A stretch of 40,928 nt of DNA, from NCBI GenBank assembly GCA_020354645.1, contig CP070652.1, positions 1,866,115 to 1,907,042 of the forward strand. Direction: 5' to 3'. Shown here piece by piece: positions 17,325 through 26,236 of the stretch (its first letter is position 1; each line of letters begins with the position of its first letter). This stretch comes from Deltaproteobacteria bacterium. Its GTDB lineage: Bacteria > Desulfobacterota > Desulfobacteria > Desulfobacterales > G020354645. Position numbers and translations under genes: made by a program. The notes beneath the pieces are model-generated. The model made no database searches, was not told the origin of the DNA, and saw only the letters and a program-made list of their open reading frames with translations.

Positions 17325-18689
17325 ATGAAAAAAAGAAACATATTTTACACATTACTGGCAATCACGGCCTTGGTGGCGGCATTAGCACTGCCGCAAGCCC
17401 AGGCGAAAGCACAGAAAAAAGAGGCGCCGCCGCAGGTGTTGATCAAAAATGTCAATATATTTGACGGCAAGAGCGATAAACTGGTCATGGGCCTGGATGT
17501 ACTGGTTGAAGACAACAAAATAAAACGCATTGGCAAGATCAAGGCGTCCAGGGCGGAAGTGATCGACGGCGGCGGCAAGACGTTAATACCCGGACTTACA
17601 GATGCCCATGTGCATTTAATGATCAATAATGCCCCTGCTGTTTCGATTTATGAAGACCCTTGGGCATATGTCGGGGCACAGGCCGTTGCCGGGGCACGAG
17701 CGATGTTGATGAGGGGCTTTACCACGGTTCGTGACGTGGGCGGTCCGGTGGGCGGTTTGAAACGGGCCATAGACGAAGGTTTGGTTGAGGGCCCTCGAAT
17801 TCTGCCTTCCGGACCGTTTATTTCACAAACCTCGGGACATGGCGATCTTGAAACAAGCGCTTATAAGCTCTCTCCTTATTTCACAGGCATCCCCGATAAG
17901 TCGGCGTTGCTGGGATGGGCATACGTTGCGGACGGTGTGCCGGAGGTGACAAAGGCGGCACGGGAAGTGCTACGAACCGGCGCCGCGCAAATCAAGGTGA
18001 TGGCGGGTGGTGGTGTTTCAAGTTATTTTGACCCGCTGGATACTACGCAATACACCCTCGAAGAGCTGAAAGCGATCGTAACCGAAGCGGAACACTGGGG
18101 AACCTACGTATTGGTTCACGCCTATACGGATGCAGCTGTTCGGTTGGCTATCGAAGCGGGGGTCAAATGTATTGACCATGGCCCTTTTCTGCAGGAAGAG
18201 ACCCTGAAGCTCATGGCAGAGAAGGGGGTTTGGCTGTCGCCGCAGGCTTATCTGTTTGGGATGACGCCGGAGGAATTAAACATCGTCGGTACGCCAAGCG
18301 AGTCCAAAATGCGCCAGGTGAACAAAGGCTCGGCAAATCTGTTGAAATGGGCAAAACAATATGGCGTCAAGATCGCCTGGGGAACCGACCTGTTCGGGCC
18401 ACCTGCGAAACAGGCACAACAACCACTGGAATTTGTTGCCCGCGCAAAGTTCTTCACGCCCGTTGAAATCCTCAAGCAGGCGACTTCTGAAAACGCAGAG
18501 CTATTTAAACTCAGTGGTTTACGTCATCCCTACCCGGAAGGCCCGCTCGGTGTGATTCAGGAAGGAGCCTACGCGGATCTTGTCATTGTCAACGGCAATC
18601 CGCTTAAAGATATTACCCTGCTGGCAGATCCGGAGAAAAACCTCCAACTGATCATGAAAGACGGCAAGATTTATAAGAATACCTTGTAA
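17325..18689 (+). CDS. Secreted amidohydrolase-superfamily metal hydrolase, copy 1
   Basis: A 454-aa exported enzyme of the imidazolonepropionase/Xaa-Pro dipeptidase-like branch of the amidohydrolases. It has a signal peptide (residues 1-27, ending AQA) and the metal site His95-x-His97 in DAHVHL, Lys224 in QIKVMAGGG (carboxylated lysine in the family), His265, His285 and catalytic Asp355 in WGTDLF. The complete ligand set indicates an active binuclear hydrolase. The substrate cannot be told from sequence; family members cleave dipeptides ending in proline or other residues, or cyclic amides. The C-terminal composite beta domain (LGVIQEGAYADLVIVNGNPL) is intact. AAGGAT precedes the ATG. A close paralogue follows 78 bp downstream. 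Confidence 0.93.
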   Translation: MKKRNIFYTLLAITALVAALALPQAQAKAQKKEAPPQVLIKNVNIFDGKSDKLVMGLDVLVEDNKIKRIGKIKASRAEVIDGGGKTLIPGLTDAHVHLMINNAPAVSIYEDPWAYVGAQAVAGARAMLMRGFTTVRDVGGPVGGLKRAIDEGLVEGPRILPSGPFISQTSGHGDLETSAYKLSPYFTGIPDKSALLGWAYVADGVPEVTKAAREVLRTGAAQIKVMAGGGVSSYFDPLDTTQYTLEELKAIVTEAEHWGTYVLVHAYTDAAVRLAIEAGVKCIDHGPFLQEETLKLMAEKGVWLSPQAYLFGMTPEELNIVGTPSESKMRQVNKGSANLLKWAKQYGVKIAWGTDLFGPPAKQAQQPLEFVARAKFFTPVEILKQATSENAELFKLSGLRHPYPEGPLGVIQEGAYADLVIVNGNPLKDITLLADPEKNLQLIMKDGKIYKNTL

Positions 18690-18767
18690 GTGAATGATAC
18701 CAGTTCCCAGATAAAGGATTGCGGTATCCGGCATCTAAAAACCTAAAACCCAAAAAGGAGAAGAAAA

Positions 18768-20231
18768 ATGAGAAACAAAAAACGATTTTACAAAATCCTG
18801 ACAATCGCGGCCCTGGTAGTTGCAATTGCACTGCCGCAGCTTCAGGCCCAGGAAAAGAAAAAAGAACCGCCGACCCAGGTGCTGATCACCAACGTCAATG
18901 TCTGGGACGGCACCAGCGACACGACAAAAAAGGTCGATGTCCTTGTGGAAGGGAACAAAATCAAACTGATCGGAGGCAAAATAGGAGCACCGAGGGCGAT
19001 AGTTATCGACGGCCAGGGTGGCACGTTGACGCCCGGATTGATCGACATGCACCAGCACCTGATGCTAAACGGTGGCACGGCTGCTGGAAATAACTGGGAT
19101 GCGTATGTCCAGGGCGCCCATGCGACCCGTGCGGCTCAGTATTTGCTGATGCAGGGATTCACCACCATCCGTGACATTGCCGGCAACAGTATTGGTATCA
19201 AGCGCGCGATTAATCAAGGCATTCTGCCTGGCCCCCGTGTCTACACCTCCGGTCCGCCAATCGGGCCAACCGGCGGCCACAGTGACTGGGGCAGCCGAGT
19301 GGCCGCTCCTGGAGAAAGAAACTACCAGATCAAAGTGCAGAATACCCATGTCGTTGACGGCCGTGCAGAATGGCTGAGAGCAGGTCGATGGAACCTGCGC
19401 AACGGCGCAGACTTTCTCAAGGTTATGGCCGGTGGTGGTGTCGCCAGTGAGTTTGATCCGCTGCATTTGCAGTCCCCATCACCCGAAGAGATGGAAGCCG
19501 CTGTACAGGCGGCGAAAGAGTACGGTACCTATGTTGCGATTCACGCCTATACTGATGATGCCTATCTCAAGTCTCTCAAAGCCGGTGTGATCAGTTTCGA
19601 GCACGGCTTTCTGACGACCGAAAAATCCATCAAACCGCTGGCCGAATCAGGCGCCTGGTGGTCATTTCAGCCCTTCGGCGGTTACACAACCCTATGTGGC
19701 GCTTATCCGGACTGGTATACCGATGGTATGAAGGCCAAAGGCAAAATGGTTTGCGAAGGGGTGAAAACCACCATCGGACTGATGAAAAAATACAAGGTCA
19801 AAACATTTAATGGCTCGGATATGTTCGGCTGGGATAACTGGCACAATGCACTGAAAAACGTAGCAACACCAACCACCGATCTCCCGGATGACCTGAAATA
19901 CACCTCACTGGAATCAATGAAAATGTCTACGTCACTGCCCGGGCAGTTCCTGCGGGAAAATGTCAACCTGAACCGCAACGACTTCATCGAAGCCAAGCTG
20001 GGCGTGATCGAAGAAGGTGCCTGGGCGGATATTCTGATCTGGAAGGGCGACCCCACAAAAGACATCAGCTTGATTCTTAAAGAGGACAACCTCTTGTTCG
20101 TCATGAAGGACGGAAAGGCCTACAAGAACCTTACGGTTCCACGCAGCGATCCTTCTTACCGAGGGAATTTGCGTCCGTCGGGACATGACTTCAGCCTGCC
20201 CCCTGCGGTTGGTCATTCCTGGTCGATGTAG
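18768..20231 (+). CDS. Secreted amidohydrolase-superfamily metal hydrolase, copy 2
   Basis: A 487-aa paralogue of the preceding gene, with a very similar signal peptide (cleavage near residue 27, LQA) and the same metal ligands: His95 and His97 in DMHQHL, Lys218 in FLKVMAGGG, His259, His279 and Asp351 in NGSDMFG. It is longer in the substrate-side loops (about 165-210 and 300-330, including two cysteines) and has a C-terminal extension rich in Pro, Ser and His. The two enzymes therefore probably share chemistry but differ in substrate. AAGGAGAAG stands just before the ATG. A GC-rich hairpin lies 16 bp after the stop. Confidence 0.94.
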   Translation: MRNKKRFYKILTIAALVVAIALPQLQAQEKKKEPPTQVLITNVNVWDGTSDTTKKVDVLVEGNKIKLIGGKIGAPRAIVIDGQGGTLTPGLIDMHQHLMLNGGTAAGNNWDAYVQGAHATRAAQYLLMQGFTTIRDIAGNSIGIKRAINQGILPGPRVYTSGPPIGPTGGHSDWGSRVAAPGERNYQIKVQNTHVVDGRAEWLRAGRWNLRNGADFLKVMAGGGVASEFDPLHLQSPSPEEMEAAVQAAKEYGTYVAIHAYTDDAYLKSLKAGVISFEHGFLTTEKSIKPLAESGAWWSFQPFGGYTTLCGAYPDWYTDGMKAKGKMVCEGVKTTIGLMKKYKVKTFNGSDMFGWDNWHNALKNVATPTTDLPDDLKYTSLESMKMSTSLPGQFLRENVNLNRNDFIEAKLGVIEEGAWADILIWKGDPTKDISLILKEDNLLFVMKDGKAYKNLTVPRSDPSYRGNLRPSGHDFSLPPAVGHSWSM

Positions 20232-20298
20232 GCAGATAAAGTACCGGGGGGCGCTTCGGCGCCCCGCCGGGTCTGCACCAACGGTTCCATTAGAACCG
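20232..20298 (+). terminator. Hairpin pair after the amidohydrolase genes
   Basis: GGGGCGC (20248-20254), loop TTCG, GCGCCCC (20259-20265) forms a perfect stem with a stable tetraloop, flanked by outer arms GCAGA (20232) and TCTGC (20272). A second stem CGGTTC/GAACCG lies at 20282-20298. No T-tract follows directly, so termination or mRNA 3'-end protection are both possible. Confidence 0.55.
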
Positions 20299-20361
20299 AA
20301 GAGATGTGTTATCTCAGTTATTTTTTACAATTAAACAAATAAACGAGCTTAACCCTAGTTT

Positions 20362-21675
20362 ATGGAAAAAAAAGGCAAGGTATATTTCCTTTTACTCATG
20401 GCTGCAGCCCTGATCGCGGTCATGGCGATGCCGGCTTTGGCAAGCTCCGGTGGGTCGGCCCCGGATAGAGACCGAAAACCTCTCCCGAACGGCCAAATAA
20501 GCCGCATCGCCTTTGGCTCCTGCGCCAAGCAGTGGCAGCATCAGCTTATTTGGGACGCGGTGATTGCTGAAAAACCGGACCTGTGGCTATTTTTGGGCGA
20601 CGCCGTCTATGCAGACACCGACGGCCAAACGGCCTGGCCGGTCACGGAAAAGACGCTTCAGGGAGAATGGAACCGGCTGGCAGACAAGCCCGAGTTCCAG
20701 AAGGCGCGGGCGGCAGTTCCGATGATGGCCACCTGGGACAACCACGATTACGGGACGCACGACGGCGGCGTCGAGTTCGAGTTGAAAGAGGCCTCGAAAC
20801 GGATCTTTCTCGACTTTTTCGGTGAACCGGCCGATTCCTGGCGCCGCAACACTCCCGGAATCTATGACGCGAAGATCTTTGGCCCGGATGGTCGACGGGT
20901 GCAGATTATCTTGCTGGACACGCGCTTCTTTAAAGATATTTACAAAAAAGATCCAACACCCAAATCAGAGCGCTTCAAGGCGGGCAAGGTCGGCGGCTAC
21001 CTGCCGGACGGCGATCCGGAAAAGACCCTGTTGGGCGACAGGCAGTGGCGCTGGCTGGAGCTGCAGATGAAAAAACCGGCCGAAGTGCGCTTGATCGCAT
21101 CTAGCATCCAGGTCATCCCCGACAAAAAGGGGATGGACGAATGGGGCAATTTCCCGCTGGAGCGCACAAAATTGTTCGACCTGATCGCCGGCTCGGGTGC
21201 CAAGGGGATTATCCTGCTCAGCGGCAATGTCCACTTTGCAGAGCTGTCAAAAAGCTATGCGGAAGACTATCCGCTGTTTGAACTGACCGCCAGCGGGATG
21301 ACGCATGTCAATAAAGTGTATGCGAAGGTCGCCAATGAGTACCGCATCGCCGGACCGTTCACCGGACCCAACTTCGGCCTGGTGGAGATCGACTGGGAGA
21401 CGAAACCTTCACCCCTGGTCACTCTCAAAGCGATTAGCGAGGACGGCAACACGGTTTTCAGCCACCCGGTTCGTCTAGATGAACTGAGAAGCAGCAAAAT
21501 TTCTGGCGAGAAAAAGTTGATCGCCTGCCCGGATCCCCGGCCCGAGATCTGCACCCAGGAATACCGGCCGGTTTGCACAAATCTGCAGGATGGAGGGTTA
21601 AAAACCTACTCGAACGGCTGCAGCGCCTGCACGGATCCGTCTGTAACCGGCTATCGCGAGGGGGCTTGTGAGTAA
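20362..21675 (+). CDS. Secreted PhoD-like phosphohydrolase with C-terminal Kazal domain
   Basis: A 437-aa exported protein. A signal peptide (1-28, ending ALA) is followed by a PhoD/metallophosphatase-like domain with GSCAKQWQHQLIWDAV, Asp80 in FLGDAVYAD, the WDNHDYG motif (125-131), LLDTRFF and GNVHFAELS, matching the metal-binding positions of PhoD-type alkaline phosphatase/phosphodiesterases. Residues 389-437 contain six cysteines (389, 397, 405, 420, 423, 436) with PVC and TYSNGCSAC, the pattern of a Kazal-type protease-inhibitor domain. Such a C-terminal inhibitor on a phosphohydrolase is unusual; it may protect the enzyme from proteases or mediate binding. The start ATG lacks a strong ribosome-binding site. 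Confidence 0.9.
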   Translation: MEKKGKVYFLLLMAAALIAVMAMPALASSGGSAPDRDRKPLPNGQISRIAFGSCAKQWQHQLIWDAVIAEKPDLWLFLGDAVYADTDGQTAWPVTEKTLQGEWNRLADKPEFQKARAAVPMMATWDNHDYGTHDGGVEFELKEASKRIFLDFFGEPADSWRRNTPGIYDAKIFGPDGRRVQIILLDTRFFKDIYKKDPTPKSERFKAGKVGGYLPDGDPEKTLLGDRQWRWLELQMKKPAEVRLIASSIQVIPDKKGMDEWGNFPLERTKLFDLIAGSGAKGIILLSGNVHFAELSKSYAEDYPLFELTASGMTHVNKVYAKVANEYRIAGPFTGPNFGLVEIDWETKPSPLVTLKAISEDGNTVFSHPVRLDELRSSKISGEKKLIACPDPRPEICTQEYRPVCTNLQDGGLKTYSNGCSACTDPSVTGYREGACE

Positions 21676-21734
21676 AGATGGATTAAAGCGGCAAAACATT
21701 TAACCGTGCGTATGCCAACAGGAGTAGCAGAAAA

Positions 21735-22667
21735 ATGAAACAGCTAAAATATTTGACGATGTTTGCACGCTTCTTCATGTTATCAGCTTCGAGCTATGTC
21801 TACGCCCGGGAGGCAACAGAAGCGGCAGACAATCAGAAACTTTCACCGGCGGGGGAAAGCGCTAAAGAACTCAAAGGTCCCCCCGGTGCCCCGCAACTGG
21901 GCAATGATGCCCTGGCACGCGAGTTGAGCAACCCCACCACATTTCTGGCCAGCCTGGCGAACAAAATCAAATACACAACATTCAAAGGGGACCTGCCGGG
22001 AGCTGATGACCAGGGCGCCTGGACGTATACCTTCCAGCCCGTGCTCCCTTTTCCGCAATCCAACGGGTATAACCTGATATTTCGGCCCGGCTTTCCGGTG
22101 CTCATCGATCAGCCCTCGTTTGATGCCGCCAAAGTAGAGTTTGACAGCGAGACCGGTATGGGAGATATTAGCTTTGATCTGGTTTACGGCAAAACCCTGA
22201 AGTCGGGACTGCTATGGAGCGCCGGTATATTCGGGGTGCTGCCCACGGCCACCGATGACGCCTTGGGCGCGGATCAATGGAAGCTCGGGCCGGATATCGT
22301 GCTGGGACTGATCAAGAAATGGGGGGTGCTCGGTATCCTGTACACCCATGTATGGGACGTGGCCGGCGAAGACGATTTTGATACCAGTTTCAGCTCACTG
22401 CAGTATTTCTATTTTTTCAGCATCGGCGACGGCTGGCAGATCGGTGCCGGACCCACCATTGCCTATGACTGGGAAGCAGACAGCGGTAATAAATTAACGC
22501 TGCCGGCAGGCCTGGGCGTCGCTAAGACAACCAGAATAGGAGACACACCCCTGAAGTTGGCGCTGCAGGTGTTCAAAACCGTGGAGAGACCTGATGACTT
22601 CGGTTCGGATTGGTCTGTTGAGCTCACGGTGACACCGGTGATCAAAAATCCTTTTGTAAAGAATTAG
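21735..22667 (+). CDS. Outer-membrane beta-barrel-like protein (phenol-degradation MetA family-like)
   Basis: A 310-aa exported protein with a signal peptide (cleavage near VYA, residue 24). It is made of alternating beta strands with aromatic girdles (WTYTFQPVLPFPQ, GYNLIFRPGFPVL, GMGDISFDLVYG) and ends in strand-like sequence. The pattern resembles the family annotated as putative MetA-pathway of phenol degradation/transporter-like outer-membrane proteins, though I cannot confirm membership. AGGAG precedes the ATG. It is followed 37 bp later by an OprB-type porin gene, so the two may be co-transcribed and form paths for small molecules made by the secreted hydrolases. Confidence 0.75.
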   Translation: MKQLKYLTMFARFFMLSASSYVYAREATEAADNQKLSPAGESAKELKGPPGAPQLGNDALARELSNPTTFLASLANKIKYTTFKGDLPGADDQGAWTYTFQPVLPFPQSNGYNLIFRPGFPVLIDQPSFDAAKVEFDSETGMGDISFDLVYGKTLKSGLLWSAGIFGVLPTATDDALGADQWKLGPDIVLGLIKKWGVLGILYTHVWDVAGEDDFDTSFSSLQYFYFFSIGDGWQIGAGPTIAYDWEADSGNKLTLPAGLGVAKTTRIGDTPLKLALQVFKTVERPDDFGSDWSVELTVTPVIKNPFVKN

Positions 22668-22704
22668 CTATGCGGCAACATCGATCTAACTAAGGAGGAC
22701 GAAA

Positions 22705-24063
22705 ATGGAAGAAATCAAAATTATAATGTTTAGATGGACAACCCTGCTATGCCTGGCCTTTATAGTTTCTCTGGTCCTCGGATTGGCACAGCCTGTCCTT
22801 GCGCAGCAGGAGGCACCCGAGTCGACAAATGAACAGGCGACGAAACAGGAGGTTGCCGCTACGGGTGAGCAGAGCCAAAAAACCAAATCCGGCTACCAGG
22901 ACGAATCGGGCTTTGGCGGCCCGAGCAGCACGGGTGCCCAGCTCGAAGAGGACAACCTAGAAAAAGTGCCGCTGCTGAGGTTTCCCGGCATCGATCAGGC
23001 ACTGGAGCCTTGGTTTGACTGGAAAGGGCGTCTCAACAAAGATTACGGTCTTCAGTTCGGATTCGATTATACCGCACTTTATCAGGGGGTGACCGATAGT
23101 CCCGGAGAGGACAGCGCTGCCGGAGGCATCTTCCGTTTCTTCGGCAACTGGACGCTGGTCGGCCACGGCGGTGACAATAGCGGAAGCATCGTGTTCAAGT
23201 TGGAAAACCGTCACCGTCTGGGAACCGACGTTGCGCCGCAGGATCTGGGCTTCGAAGCGGGTTACCTGGGCATCCCCGGCACGGCGTTCAGCGATTACCG
23301 ATGGGGTGTGACCAACCTTTACTGGCAGCAGCGGTTTCGCGAAGGAGAGTTCAATTTTATAGCCGGCGTGGTTGATGTCACCGACTATATCGACATTTAT
23401 GGACTCACCAATCCGTGGACCCAATTTCAGAATCTGGTGTTTCTGACGAACCCGACCATTCCGGCACCCAACCAGGGCCTCGGTGCTGCCTTTGGGGCAA
23501 TGACAACTGATAACATTTACGTTGTCGGGGGCCTGGCGGATGCCAACGGTGACCCGACCGAGCCCGGGGATTGGTTCGACACCTTCTTCAACGACCATGA
23601 GTATTTCTACCATTTAGAAGTCGGCTGGGTATCCTCCTTTGCGCGCCGATACTTCGACAATATTCATCTTACTGCCTGGCACGTAGACGAACGGGACGAG
23701 GTCCAAGTGGATGACGGCTGGGGCCTGGCCTTTTCGGCCACCACCTTCATCAACGACAAGTGGATGCCCTTTCTGCGGGCCGGCTATTCAGACGACGGCG
23801 GTGCGCTGCTGGAGGCCTCGATAAGTGCCGGTATCGGCTACTATATGAGCGATAGCCGTTACCTGCTTGGCTTCGGTGTGAACTGGGGTCGGCCGCCTGA
23901 CAGCGGGCTCGATGACCAGTACACGGCCGAGATTTTTTATCGGCTGCAGCTGGCCCAGAACCTGGCCATCACTCCGGATGTACAGCTGATCATCGATCCG
24001 GCCCTTAATCCGGATGAGAATACGATCTGGGTCTTTGGTCTGCGGGCAAGGTTGGCGCTCTAG
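22705..24063 (+). CDS. OprB-type carbohydrate-selective porin family protein
   Basis: A 452-aa outer-membrane protein. A signal peptide (about 1-33, ending LAQ) is followed by a Gln/Glu-rich linker and then a beta-barrel with family features: DWKGRLNKDYGLQFGFDYTA, FRFFGNWTLVG, LYWQQRF and the final strand WVFGLRARLAL, typical of OprB-like porins. It lets small solutes, in characterised members sugars, diffuse across the outer membrane. A strong TAAGGAGG supports the ATG at 22705. No sugar-metabolism genes are nearby, so the solute is unknown. Confidence 0.88.
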   Translation: MEEIKIIMFRWTTLLCLAFIVSLVLGLAQPVLAQQEAPESTNEQATKQEVAATGEQSQKTKSGYQDESGFGGPSSTGAQLEEDNLEKVPLLRFPGIDQALEPWFDWKGRLNKDYGLQFGFDYTALYQGVTDSPGEDSAAGGIFRFFGNWTLVGHGGDNSGSIVFKLENRHRLGTDVAPQDLGFEAGYLGIPGTAFSDYRWGVTNLYWQQRFREGEFNFIAGVVDVTDYIDIYGLTNPWTQFQNLVFLTNPTIPAPNQGLGAAFGAMTTDNIYVVGGLADANGDPTEPGDWFDTFFNDHEYFYHLEVGWVSSFARRYFDNIHLTAWHVDERDEVQVDDGWGLAFSATTFINDKWMPFLRAGYSDDGGALLEASISAGIGYYMSDSRYLLGFGVNWGRPPDSGLDDQYTAEIFYRLQLAQNLAITPDVQLIIDPALNPDENTIWVFGLRARLAL

Positions 24064-24148
24064 CGGTGGTTTAAATATAGCCGCAACCCTGATTGGCAAC
24101 CACAAGCTAGGAAAGGCAATTTAGACTATCAAATAGGGAGATCTAACA

Positions 24149-25714
24149 GTGATTCGCCAAAACGAATACATTATTCTTGTGGCTATACTGACTTTAGTCC
24201 TTGCTGGGGGCTGTGCCACTCTGCCGGAGGATTTTGAAAAGCCCGCGTCCTATGCTTTCACAAACACAGACGATACAAGTTTTGGCAAAGCTCACCGTGA
24301 TGAGAAAGAAGCCCATCCAGGACAGTCCGGGTTTTTATTGCTGGGAAACGGACTGGACGCCTTTGTGGCGCGGGCCCTGTCGGCCCATTATGCCGAGCGC
24401 AGCATCGATGTGCAGTATTACCTTTATCATGATGATCTTGTCGGAAAATTGTTTACAGATCAACTGCTCAAGGCCGCCGATCGGGGGGTAAGGGTGCGCC
24501 TGCTGGTTGACGACATGGACCTGGCCGGAAGGGATCTAGATATGGCGGTGGCCGACAGTCACCCCAACATGGCGGTGCGCATATTCAATCCTTTCAGTCG
24601 CAAGACGGGTCGAATCTCACAGTTTGTGAGCCGGATGGGTTCCGTGACGCGCCGTATGCACAACAAGTCATTTACGGTGGACAACCAGGTAGCCATCCTG
24701 GGGGGGCGCAATATCGGCAACGAATACTTCGAGGCCGATCCGGATCTGGCCTTTGCAGATCTGGACGTGCTGGCTATCGGGCCGGTGGTCAAAGAAGTCT
24801 CCGCGGCCTTCGATCTTTACTGGAACAGCGAACTGGCCTATCCTGTCTCGGTGCTCATGGATAGACCACCTACACCCGAGGAAATCAAACAGGGCAGGCA
24901 ACGTTTGAACGAATTCGTTGCGCAGCAAGTCAATTCAGCCTATCTACAAGCCCTGCGAAACTCGAATCTGGCCAACCAGCTCCGGCGCAATCAGGTCCGT
25001 TTTTATTGGGGAGATGCGGTAATCCTTTACGATCAGCCGAAAAAAATCCTTCACGAGTTCGACAAGACCGAATATCACTTGGCTCCGATGATTGCACCGT
25101 ACTTTGAGGGTGTCCAGAAGGAGTTGATCATTTTCTCCCCCTACTTTGTTCCAGGTAAGCGAGGCACGGCCTTTTTGAGTCAGCTCAGTCAACGGGGCGT
25201 GCGGGTGCGTATTTTTACCAACTCCTTGGCCTCAAACGATGTGGGCATCGTGCATGCCGGCTATGGCAAATATCGCAAGGATATGCTGCGCGCCGGGGTT
25301 GAACTGTACGAGATGAACAAAAAACTCGACAGAAAAGAACGCAAAGCGAAAAAGGGCAAGGAGGGATCCTCTAAGTCCAGTCTGCACGCCAAATCGTTCG
25401 TGTTCGATCGCAAACAGGTATTTATCGGTTCTTTGAACCTCGATCCCCGAGCGGTGGTCCACAATACCGAAATCGGCGTTGTTTTCAGTCAAACCGACAT
25501 CGCAGAAGGGATGACCGACTGGTTTGATCAGAATGTGAAACAGATAGCGTTTCGGCTGGAATTGCACAAAGAGCAGTCCGGAGATGAAAAAATTCTCTGG
25601 TACGGCCTTGAAAACGGTGAACAGCGCGTGTTCGACGTGGATCCTTACGCCGGTTTTTGGCGACGGGTTGGAATCGGGTTTATGAGTTTGTTGCCCATAG
25701 AATCCCAACTCTAA
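24149..25714 (+). CDS. Phospholipase D-like lipoprotein (cardiolipin synthase C-like)
   Basis: A 521-aa protein starting at GTG, with AGGGAG upstream. A lipoprotein signal ends at the lipobox AGGC (Cys22). Two HKD motifs typical of the phospholipase D superfamily are intact: His171-x-Lys173-x4-Asp178 followed by GGRNIGNEYF, and His413-x-Lys415-x4-Asp420 followed by IGSLNLDPRA. Organisation and length resemble ClsC/YmdC, which transfers phosphatidyl groups to make cardiolipin, though phospholipase activity is possible. A Lys-rich insertion (392-410) precedes the second motif. A fold-back repeat begins directly at its stop codon. Confidence 0.92.
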   Translation: MIRQNEYIILVAILTLVLAGGCATLPEDFEKPASYAFTNTDDTSFGKAHRDEKEAHPGQSGFLLLGNGLDAFVARALSAHYAERSIDVQYYLYHDDLVGKLFTDQLLKAADRGVRVRLLVDDMDLAGRDLDMAVADSHPNMAVRIFNPFSRKTGRISQFVSRMGSVTRRMHNKSFTVDNQVAILGGRNIGNEYFEADPDLAFADLDVLAIGPVVKEVSAAFDLYWNSELAYPVSVLMDRPPTPEEIKQGRQRLNEFVAQQVNSAYLQALRNSNLANQLRRNQVRFYWGDAVILYDQPKKILHEFDKTEYHLAPMIAPYFEGVQKELIIFSPYFVPGKRGTAFLSQLSQRGVRVRIFTNSLASNDVGIVHAGYGKYRKDMLRAGVELYEMNKKLDRKERKAKKGKEGSSKSSLHAKSFVFDRKQVFIGSLNLDPRAVVHNTEIGVVFSQTDIAEGMTDWFDQNVKQIAFRLELHKEQSGDEKILWYGLENGEQRVFDVDPYAGFWRRVGIGFMSLLPIESQL

Positions 25715-25860
25715 AAAACCTATCTCAAAAATGTCTCTCAGGGCCCATGGCGGCGTTGCGGAACGGCGCAAAATGCTCACATACTGACCTGTATGCTCCG
25801 CTTTTTCACCGTCCCGCGCCTTGCCCTGAACCCTGATCCTCCATTTTTTAGATAGGTTTT
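25715..25860. repeat. 146-bp fold-back element with terminal inverted repeats
   Basis: The ends are perfect 11-bp inverted repeats, AAAACCTATCT (25715-25725) and AGATAGGTTTT (25850-25860). Inside, GCGGAACGGCG then GCTCACATAC pairs imperfectly with GTATGCTCCGC then CGTCCCGC around the centre TGACCT, so most of the element folds into one long hairpin. It starts immediately after the stop codon of the PLD gene and ends with a T-rich arm, so it may double as a transcription terminator. No coding capacity is seen. It is probably a non-autonomous mobile or REP-like repeat. Confidence 0.75.
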
Positions 25861-26236
25861 ACGGATTCTAACAATATTCGCCTGAAGCTTTCAGTATTCA
25901 TATTAATAAACAGATTTATTGAGAAGTTACACCTTCAGGGCGGACATCGAGCTATTGATTCAAAAATGAATTCACCACAGGTTTCCGCGGGCCTGCTCCG
26001 TTGAATTCGTAGCCTATTCAACTGGGGCGACGTACTTCATGAACGCCTCGGCGTAAATGATTGCCTTTCACGCCATAGCACGCTTCTTGCGGGCGACGGC
26101 GGATGCGGCTCCCGCTGAATTTTAGCGGGGCCCTCGAACCTCACCCGAGGCTTGCCCGCCTTGGGCGTGGCTTTGAAAACGCTTCCGGAAAGTTAAACGT
26201 CGTGGGTTAACAAATAAACCTGAAGAGGTTCAGCCG
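25861..26236. other. Intergenic region with small hairpins and a degenerate minus-strand coding trace
   Basis: No gene could be supported. Hairpins are visible: CCCGCT/AGCGGG at 26111-26129 and CCTCG/CGAGG close by. On the minus strand a short frame reads KAIIYAEAFMKYVAPVE before a stop near 26018. The corresponding DNA (26045-26064) matches 10174-10193 at 16 of 20 bases, so both may be relics of one element. The final 30 bp, including GAAGAGG, serve the META gene. Confidence 0.45.

Noticed and set aside
17096..17464. 122-codon + strand ORF across the DUF3299/amidohydrolase junction
   Set aside because: It overlaps both confident genes in another frame and consists largely of repeat sequence and out-of-frame signal peptide.
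25861..26236. Possible integron attC site around GTTAAAC near 26192
   Set aside because: No matching RYYYAAC partner with the required imperfect stem was found upstream and no integrase is in the window.
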